NCBI GenBank assembly: GCA_946479985.1
Contig: CAMLIF010000122.1
Location: forward strand, 1 to 11,099
Length of the DNA: 11,099 bases
Origin: an uncultured Flavobacteriales bacterium
Lineage (GTDB): Bacteria; Bacteroidota; Bacteroidia; Flavobacteriales; Crocinitomicaceae
Direction: 5' to 3'
Below are positions 6,710 to 11,099 of the stretch, in pieces. How positions within the stretch are numbered: position 1 is the stretch's first letter; each line of letters starts with the position of its first letter. Made by a program: the position numbers and the translations under genes. The notes below the pieces were generated by a model that was not told the DNA's origin, ran no database searches, and saw only the letters and a list, made by a program, of their open reading frames with translations.

Positions 6710-6719
6710 TTTTTTTTTT
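6668..6719 (-). other. Candidate programmed slippage/frameshift site in dnaX (A10 plus downstream stem-loop)
   Basis: On the minus strand, codons GAA AAA AAA AAT CCC TGA contain ten A residues in a row (6719-6710), and the frame-0 stop ends at 6703. Eight nt after the run, TGATC-CTGTAGA-GATCA (6701-6685) can form a hairpin, and CTGAC (6706-6702) can pair with GTCAG (6672-6668) outside it. A -1 shift, or one extra A in the mRNA, joins frame 0 to the open frame that runs to 6101. Thermus dnaX uses RNA-polymerase slippage on a long A run, and E. coli dnaX uses ribosomal slippage on A AAA AAG. Here the run is long enough for either mechanism. The stems are short, so their role is uncertain. Confidence 0.6.
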
Positions 6720-7818
6720 CAAGCTCGCTAAGTATCGAACTGATTTGCATCAAAGCCATTTCAACGAGGAGCCGGGCGTTTCGCGCCGCTTTATATTCCA
6801 CATCTGCCTTGCTCAAAACACCTAAAGCGCGCAGAGCAAATTGCTGATCTATCTTCGCCGCCTGATCAATGTATTGTCTTTCTGCACTTTCACCAACTTC
6901 TAATAAGGAACTTGTTCTCGGATCTTTACAGATCAGGAGATTTCTGAAATGTTCCGCTAACCCGGATATGAAATGGTGACCGTCGAAACCTTTTTCAATG
7001 ACATCATTGAACAGTAAAAGATTCGCTGGAATATCCTGTTTCAATGCCGAATCTACAACTTTGAAATAGTAATCGTAATCAAGAATAACGAGATTTTCCA
7101 GAACAGCTTTGTGTGTAATCGTTGTTCCGCAGAAACTCACCATTTGGTCGAACATCGAAAGTGCATCACGCATTGCTCCGTCGGCTTTCAAACCAATTAA
7201 ATGCAATGCATCCGGATCTGCGGTTATTCCTTCTTTTGTTGCAACAGTTGCCAATTGCTCGGCAATATCCTTCACCTTAATTCTTTGGAAGTCGAAAATC
7301 TGACAACGCGATAGAATAGTCGGTAAAATCTTGTGTTTCTCTGTAGTAGCCAAAATGAAGATGGCATGAGCAGGCGGTTCTTCCAATGTTTTCAGGAAGG
7401 CATTAAAAGCCGCAGTCGACAACATGTGGACCTCATCAATGATATACACTTTGTAACTTCCGAGCTGAGGTAAAACGCGCACCTGATCAATTAATGAACG
7501 AATGTCATCCACACTGTTATTTGATGCGGCATCCAGTTCGTGAATGTTCAGTGAACGGCCTTCATTAAATGAAACGCAGCTTTCACATTGATCACAAGCC
7601 TCAATTTGTTCTGTCGGTGATGTACAATTAATTGTTTTAGCAAGAATACGAGCAGTAGTTGTTTTACCAACTCCGCGCGAACCGCAGAAAAGAAAAGCTT
7701 GTGCTAAATGATCGTTTTTGATGGCATTTTTCAGAGTATTCGTAATAGAACCTTGTCCCACAACTGTTGAAAAAGTCTGCGGTCTGTACTTACGTGCGGA
7801 TACTACGAATTCTGACAT
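6703..7818 (-). CDS. dnaX: DNA polymerase III clamp-loader subunit DnaX, short (gamma-like) frame
   Basis: 371 residues covering clamp-loader domains I-III; the ATPase that opens the sliding clamp and loads it on primed DNA. Walker A is GSRGVGKT (46-53), the zinc-binding cysteines are C65, C75, C78 and C81, Walker B is IIDEVH (126-131), sensor 1 is LATTE (156-160), and the SRC motif is at 170-172. I start at ATG 7818 (MSEFVVSARKYRPQTF), the family's usual N-terminus; the frame extends upstream to 7977, but those 53 codons would cross the promoter and are not DnaX-like. Frame 0 ends ELEKKNP-stop directly after domain III, at an A10 run. Normal Bacteroidetes DnaX is longer, and its remainder lies in the -1 frame. 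First gene of the minus-strand run. Confidence 0.93.
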   Translation of the reverse strand: MSEFVVSARKYRPQTFSTVVGQGSITNTLKNAIKNDHLAQAFLFCGSRGVGKTTTARILAKTINCTSPTEQIEACDQCESCVSFNEGRSLNIHELDAASNNSVDDIRSLIDQVRVLPQLGSYKVYIIDEVHMLSTAAFNAFLKTLEEPPAHAIFILATTEKHKILPTILSRCQIFDFQRIKVKDIAEQLATVATKEGITADPDALHLIGLKADGAMRDALSMFDQMVSFCGTTITHKAVLENLVILDYDYYFKVVDSALKQDIPANLLLFNDVIEKGFDGHHFISGLAEHFRNLLICKDPRTSSLLEVGESAERQYIDQAAKIDQQFALRALGVLSKADVEYKAARNARLLVEMALMQISSILSELEKKNP

Positions 7819-7822
7819 GGTG

Positions 7823-7830
7823 CAAAAGTA
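7823..7830 (-). promoter_or_regulatory. -7 promoter element of dnaX
   Basis: On the minus strand TACTTTTG matches TAnnTTTG, and only four bases (CACC) separate it from the ATG at 7818. Transcription from it would begin at or next to the start codon, so dnaX mRNA may be leaderless. I see no TTG at the -33 distance. Confidence 0.5.
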
Positions 7831-7944
7831 ATGATTATTGGTTTTGAATGGGATGGGTGTTGAAAAGTTATTGGATCCGGCATAACTTCGATTGGTCATG
7901 TTCGACTCTGGTGTATAGTAACACTCTGCCCGAAACAGTGTCGC

Positions 7945-7988
7945 AAAAAAAACCTGTCCGCGAAAAAACGCAGACAAGCCTTTTTTTT
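7945..7988 (-). terminator. Rho-independent terminator of the 8007-8702 gene
   Basis: On the minus strand, CTTGTCTGCG and CGCGGACAGG form a 10-bp stem around a TTTTTT loop, with flanking A8/T8 that can extend it, and T8 (7952-7945) follows. Two pairs are G-U when read on the minus strand but would be C-A mismatches on the plus strand, so the structure is built for minus-strand transcripts. It begins 18 nt after the stop at 8007. The remaining gap to dnaX (7831-7944) holds nothing I recognise. Confidence 0.88.
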
Positions 7989-8006
7989 AAATTACTATAC
8001 AACTGA

Positions 8007-8702
8007 CTAAGCCACCTTGCCGTCGTCGCGTTCGGCAGGACCTTTCGGGCCATGTGAACCGTAATCGATAATCATGCGGGCGCTTTGGTAACTGCTGTAG
8101 AATGACGGTAAGCTCTCCTTAAAGCTTAGAATAAGGATATCCATCTTTTCATTAAGTAATTGATCAATCCTGCGTGTTTGCTTCCTTACTAATTCTGTGA
8201 TCTCTTTCCGGTGGATGATCGCAATTCTCGGTGCGAACAGAACATTCGATACTTCCCCGATCAAGACTTGCGTTTCGGCAATGAATTCGGAAGTTATTCC
8301 TAATTCTGCTAAAGCGGCTCCGTGTAATTCCAAATCGGCTTGTAATGCAGTAATCCGGTGAAGCAAAGCATTGGCTGGCAACCTGTTCCAACTGGTCAAT
8401 GAACCTTTGTTCCGAATCTGAAGTGCTTTGTCATTCATCATCGTACCCTTCAGGCTTAAAGCTTTGGCGATAACATAAATATGTTCGATCAATTCGGCTT
8501 TCAATTCATTTTTACTTTCGCTTACACCTGCAATTGCAACGTCATACTCCGCGTGTGCCTGGTGAAGGATAGCCAGTTCACTTTCAAGTTCTGCTACCGC
8601 CGCCGTAAAGACCGGTATATTCTCCCAGGCTGTGTGTTCATCTTTGCAAATTTGCAGTACCGATGCGTACATGGTCATTTTTTGATTGCTTTTTTTATTC
8701 AT
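8007..8702 (-). CDS. Hypothetical helical protein
   Basis: 231 residues, no recognised family. It is almost wholly helix-forming, with hydrophobic residues spaced as in coiled coils (for example VAELESELAILHQ at 36-48 and RRIDQLLNEKMDIL at 177-190), no signal peptide and no membrane segment. It should be a soluble cytoplasmic protein. The end is distinct: FYSSYQSARMIIDYG (201-215) followed by a charged Gly-rich tail. Three Met codons (residues 1, 9, 11) could start it; I take the first. It has its own terminator and a long non-coding region upstream, so it is a single-gene unit, although I found no TAnnTTTG box in front. Continuous coding and the terminator support it as a real gene. Confidence 0.8.
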   Translation of the reverse strand: MNKKSNQKMTMYASVLQICKDEHTAWENIPVFTAAVAELESELAILHQAHAEYDVAIAGVSESKNELKAELIEHIYVIAKALSLKGTMMNDKALQIRNKGSLTSWNRLPANALLHRITALQADLELHGAALAELGITSEFIAETQVLIGEVSNVLFAPRIAIIHRKEITELVRKQTRRIDQLLNEKMDILILSFKESLPSFYSSYQSARMIIDYGSHGPKGPAERDDGKVA

Positions 8703-8971
8703 GATTTCTGAATTTTAATTTTCCGAAACCGATTCGATTGACCCGGGATTTTGAACTGTCTTCGGAAATGGTTAATATAATTTAATGGTATAAAACACTG
8801 TGCCAAAGCATGTTGAAAATTTGTTAAGAAAAATTAAGCGGGCAAATTATTGAGTGAACCGTTATTGTGCCGAACTGAAATGTTCAGATTATTGATTAAA
8901 AAAATGCTTCTATAAACAATTCGTCTCGTATGTTTTGCGTGAAACTGTCTCTGTATGCCCTGTTAATATGC
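8703..8971. other. AT-rich intergenic stretch without a recognised gene
   Basis: This part of the 600-bp gap between the divergent 8007-8702 gene and the CBS gene is AT-rich. I see only a short dyad, CTGAA-ATG-TTCAG (8875-8887), and no tRNA, terminator or convincing promoter. It should hold the unrecognised promoter of the minus-strand gene. Confidence 0.5.
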
Positions 8972-9160
8972 TTGCTAAGCATGAAAAAGCATTTGCTAAG
9001 CGTTTACATGCTTTTGCTAAGGCGTGCATAGCGTTTGTTTTATGTGTCAAGTGCTTTGCTAAGCAGAAAATGTGCTTTGCTAAGCGTGAAAAGTGTTTTG
9101 CTAAAGGTTCCAGGGTGTTTGTTTAGCAGGAAAAATGATTTGCTAAGTTGTAACTGCATC
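8972..9160 (+). repeat. Array of nine 21-bp units with core TTGCTAAG
   Basis: Units begin at 8972, 8993, 9014, 9035, 9056, 9077, 9098, 9119 and 9140, exactly 21 bp apart. The first three bases are TTG in all nine; seven units read TTGCTAA, and six read the full TTGCTAAG. Units 4 and 8 have decayed cores (TTGTTTTA, TTGTTTAG). The spacer half is loosely conserved (roughly CGTGAAAAGTGCT). In units 1, 5 and 6 the preceding bases make a dyad, for example TGCTTTGCTAAGCA. A 21-bp period puts each core on the same DNA face. A short frame (8935-9126) reads the array as FAK heptapeptides but needs a TTG start and stops within unit 8. The array ends 84 bp before the CBS promoter -33 box. Confidence 0.85.
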
Positions 9161-9243
9161 AGTTTACATCTCAGACCCGGTATTCTGAAGTTGTGTCCGG
9201 GAGGTCAGGTGTTACCCAATTTTATCATTCTCGACCCATCTAC

Positions 9244-9273
9244 TTGTAAAGCAACAAGAAGTCTTTAACTTTG
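9244..9273 (+). promoter_or_regulatory. Promoter of the cystathionine beta-synthase gene
   Basis: TTG at 9244-9246 and TAACTTTG at 9266-9273 match the Bacteroidetes -33 and -7 elements, with 19 bp between them, a good spacing. The ATG at 9302 lies 28 nt after the -7 box, leaving a short leader. This is the best promoter in the window. Confidence 0.72.
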
Positions 9274-9301
9274 TGTAAAATTTTACGCGACAACAATTAA
9301 G

Positions 9302-10663
9302 ATGAAAGTTTACAACAATATATTAGAAACTATTGGGAATACGCCATTGGTTCGTTTGAACAAGCTTACGAAAGACGTTAAGGCTACAGTGCTTGCTAAG
9401 GTAGAAACTACCAATCCCGGGAACTCGGTGAAAGACCGTATGGCGGTGAAGATGATTGCGGATGCTGAGAAGAATGGCTGGCTGAAACCGGGCGGAACAA
9501 TCATTGAAGGAACTTCCGGGAATACAGGAATGGGATTGGCTCTTGGTGCAATTATCGGAGGATACAAATTAATTTGTGTTTTGAACGACAAACAGTCGAA
9601 AGAGAAAATGGATATTCTGCGTGCAGTTGGTGCTGAAGTGGTTGTTTGTCCTACTGCTGTTGAACCGTCTGATCCACGTTCTTACTATTCTGTTTCCAAA
9701 CGTTTGGCGGCTGAAATCCCGAACTCATGGTATGTAAACCAATACGATAATTTATCAAACAGAACTGCACATTACGAACAAACCGGACCTGAGATTTGGG
9801 AACAAACTGACGGAAAGATCACGCACTTCATCGTAGGTGTTGGAACCGGCGGAACTATTTCCGGTGTTGGAAAATATTTGAAAGAGAAAAACCCGAACAT
9901 CAAAATCTGGGGAATTGATACGTATGGCTCTGTATTCAAGAAATACAAGGAAACAGGAATTTTTGATGAGAACGAGATTTATCCGTACATCACGGAAGGA
10001 ATCGGAGAAGATATTCTTCCTGCAAACGTTGATTTTGACGTGATCGATCTATTCGAGAAAGTAACAGATAAAGATGCGGCGGTTTATACACGTCGTTTGG
10101 CGCGCGAAGAAGGAATTTTCGTTGGAAACTCTGCCGGTGCGGCTATCTCGGGATTGTTGCAGTTGAAAGATCAGTTGAAAGAAGACGATGTGGTTGTGGT
10201 ATTGTTCCACGATCATGGTTCGCGTTACGTTGGGAAAATGTTCAACGACGATTGGATGCGCGAACGCGGGTTCCTGGAAGAAGAATTTAAAACCGCACAA
10301 GACGTCATTGCTCGTCATTCAGACCAGCCATTAGTTACTTTGTATGCTGAAGAATTGGTTTCACACGCCATTATGAAAATGCGCAAATTCAATATCTCTC
10401 AAATTCCGGTTATCCGCGATGGAGAGTTTGTTGGTTCATTAGATGATACTCAGATTTACCAATTGTTGGTTGAGCAGCCTGAAATGCGTGATACAGCAGT
10501 TTCCAAAGTTATGAAAGCACCGTTCCCAATGGTAAAAGGAAGCACGAAATGCGAAGACGTTGCGAAATTGATCAACAAGGAAACATCAGCAGTTATCGTG
10601 GAATTGGAATCAGGTTCTAAGCACATTTTGACACGTCAGGATATTATTGCTTCATTGGCATAG
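9302..10663 (+). CDS. Cystathionine beta-synthase-type PLP enzyme with C-terminal CBS domain pair
   Basis: 453 residues. The PLP fold (about 1-325) has the Schiff-base lysine K44 in NPGNSVKDR, the substrate-binding loop TSGNTG (71-76), the PLP-phosphate loop GTGGT (181-185) and GNSAG with S277 near the pyridine ring. Segments such as KMDILRAVGAE, AEIPNSW and QYDNLSNRTAHY are closer to cystathionine beta-synthase than to plain cysteine synthase. Two CBS domains follow (about 341-392 and 398-453), as in eukaryotic enzymes, but the N-terminal haem region is missing. It likely joins homocysteine with serine (or acetylserine) to give cystathionine in the cytoplasm; cysteine synthase activity cannot be excluded. 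It has its own promoter with the 21-bp array upstream, and the downstream repeats separate it from the next gene. Confidence 0.93.
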   Translation: MKVYNNILETIGNTPLVRLNKLTKDVKATVLAKVETTNPGNSVKDRMAVKMIADAEKNGWLKPGGTIIEGTSGNTGMGLALGAIIGGYKLICVLNDKQSKEKMDILRAVGAEVVVCPTAVEPSDPRSYYSVSKRLAAEIPNSWYVNQYDNLSNRTAHYEQTGPEIWEQTDGKITHFIVGVGTGGTISGVGKYLKEKNPNIKIWGIDTYGSVFKKYKETGIFDENEIYPYITEGIGEDILPANVDFDVIDLFEKVTDKDAAVYTRRLAREEGIFVGNSAGAAISGLLQLKDQLKEDDVVVVLFHDHGSRYVGKMFNDDWMRERGFLEEEFKTAQDVIARHSDQPLVTLYAEELVSHAIMKMRKFNISQIPVIRDGEFVGSLDDTQIYQLLVEQPEMRDTAVSKVMKAPFPMVKGSTKCEDVAKLINKETSAVIVELESGSKHILTRQDIIASLA

Positions 10664-10677
10664 AGAATTATCAGTTT

Positions 10678-10707
10678 CTCCCCTTGAGGGGAGACTGAGA
10701 GGGGTGG
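10678..10707 (+). repeat. GC-rich REP-like palindromic repeat, copy C
   Basis: Same layout as the copy at 1803-1834, shorter G/C blocks. CTCCCC-TTGA-GGGGAG (10678-10693) is a perfect 6-bp hairpin, followed by the second G block GAGGGGTGG. It starts 14 nt after the stop of the CBS gene. There is no T run, so it is not a standard terminator, though it may stabilise the mRNA 3' end. Confidence 0.75.
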
Positions 10708-10731
10708 CTTCATAGCCTTAGGTTAGAACGT

Positions 10732-10763
10732 CCTCCCCCTCATTCCCCCTCCAAAGGGGGAGG
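10732..10763 (-). repeat. GC-rich REP-like palindromic repeat, copy D (inverted relative to C)
   Basis: CCTCCCCCT (10732-10740) can pair with AGGGGGAGG (10755-10763), and CCCCCT (10745-10750) with AGGGGG (10755-10760), so the same two exclusive folds exist as in the 1803 copy. It lies 24 bp after copy C in the opposite orientation. The pair resembles the paired inverted units (BIMEs) built from REP sequences in enterobacteria. Confidence 0.78.
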
Positions 10764-10797
10764 CTCTGATTCTCATTCTTTATAGAAATTGAGAAAT

Positions 10798-11099
10798 ATG
10801 AAAACAACAACACGCATCGATCAAATGGGAAGAGAAGTTCAAATGCCGGTGCGTGTTTTTCGTATAATATCAATTGTTCCGTCCCAAACAGAATTACTGA
10901 TCGATTTGGGATTAAGCGACAGAGTAGTGGGAATCACTAAATTCTGTGTTCATCCTGCAAAACTGAGCAGAGAAAAGACAGTGGTTGGCGGAACAAAGAA
11001 AATCAACCTGGATAAAGTTCGTGCTTTGAAGGCTGATCTGATCATTGGAAACAAGGAAGAAAATGAACAAAGCGACATTGAAGCCCTGGAAAAGGAATT
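10798..11099 (+). CDS. BtuF-like helical-backbone metal receptor, 5' part (runs off the window)
   Basis: The first 100 residues, open to the window end. RIISIVPSQTELLIDLGLSDRVVGIT and VGGTKKINLDKVRALKADLII are typical of the substrate-binding fold of cobalamin/siderophore ABC uptake (PeriBP type III, BtuF-like). KEENEQSDIEAL fits the Bacteroidetes subgroup of about 260 residues. Unlike BtuF, it has no signal peptide: the N-terminus is MKTTTRIDQMGREVQMP, and no hydrophobic leader can be gained in frame upstream. So it may be cytoplasmic, with an unclear ligand. The ATG at 10798 is the natural start, 34 nt after repeat D. I see no good TAnnTTTG box; it may use an unrecognised promoter or read-through from the CBS gene. 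Confidence 0.85.
   Translation, partial: MKTTTRIDQMGREVQMPVRVFRIISIVPSQTELLIDLGLSDRVVGITKFCVHPAKLSREKTVVGGTKKINLDKVRALKADLIIGNKEENEQSDIEALEKE

Noticed and set aside
7819..7977. 53-codon N-terminal extension of DnaX
   Set aside because: It crosses the promoter box and reaches into the upstream terminator, and it does not resemble DnaX, whose family N-terminus begins at MSEFVVSARKYRP.
8935..9126. 63-residue protein with FAK heptapeptide repeats
   Set aside because: The frame exists only because the unit length is divisible by three; it needs a TTG start, is stopped by the eighth unit, and unit 4 breaks the pattern. I treat the array as DNA-level structure, not as a gene, with some doubt.
8972..9160. 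CRISPR array
   Set aside because: The conserved part is 8 bp, the period is 21 bp and the spacers are related to each other; no cas genes are present.

Overview
The window looks like chromosomal DNA of a Bacteroidota bacterium, probably order Flavobacteriales (a Fluviicola/Crocinitomicaceae-like genome is my guess). The signs are Bacteroidetes-type promoters (TAnnTTTG), lipoprotein signals followed by acidic residues, almost no Shine-Dalgarno sites, moderate GC, and typical Bacteroidetes versions of DnaX, pirin, CBS and a signal-less BtuF-like protein. I see no prophage, CRISPR array, transposase, tRNA or rRNA.

Region by region. 1-1700 (+): two tandem FKBP-type prolyl isomerases, one cytoplasmic and one a lipoprotein, with a promoter in front and a strong hairpin terminator behind. 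1700-2890: a convergent gap with a GC-rich repeat, a pirin gene (-), and a 92-bp palindromic repeat. 2895-7818 (-): a long co-directional run, in transcription order dnaX, a lipoprotein, an alpha/beta hydrolase, an outer-membrane-type protein, a membrane-anchored protein and crcB (fluoride channel). Most junctions are overlaps or gaps of a few bases; the exception is the lipoprotein-hydrolase gap, which holds a repeat. 7945-8702 (-): an unrecognised helical protein with its own terminator. 8703-9301: about 600 bp without a convincing gene, holding nine units of an exact 21-bp-period array and then the promoter of a cystathionine beta-synthase gene (9302-10663, +). 10664-10797: two inverted copies of the GC-rich repeat. 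10798-end (+): the 5' part of a BtuF-like metal-binding protein.

The most notable observation is in dnaX. Frame 0 encodes clamp-loader domains I-III and stops 7 nt after a run of ten A residues. The -1 frame is open from that A10 run for another 202 codons, through a Pro/Ala-rich linker and a C-terminal domain that resembles the one I know from full-length Bacteroidetes DnaX. The stop of that frame overlaps the start of the next gene (TAATG). This fits programmed slippage that makes a short gamma-like and a long tau-like product, as known in Thermus and E. coli. A homopolymer sequencing error is the main alternative.

The second notable item is the 21-bp array. An 8-bp core, TTGCTAAG, recurs every two helical turns with no spacing error over nine units while the spacers diverge.
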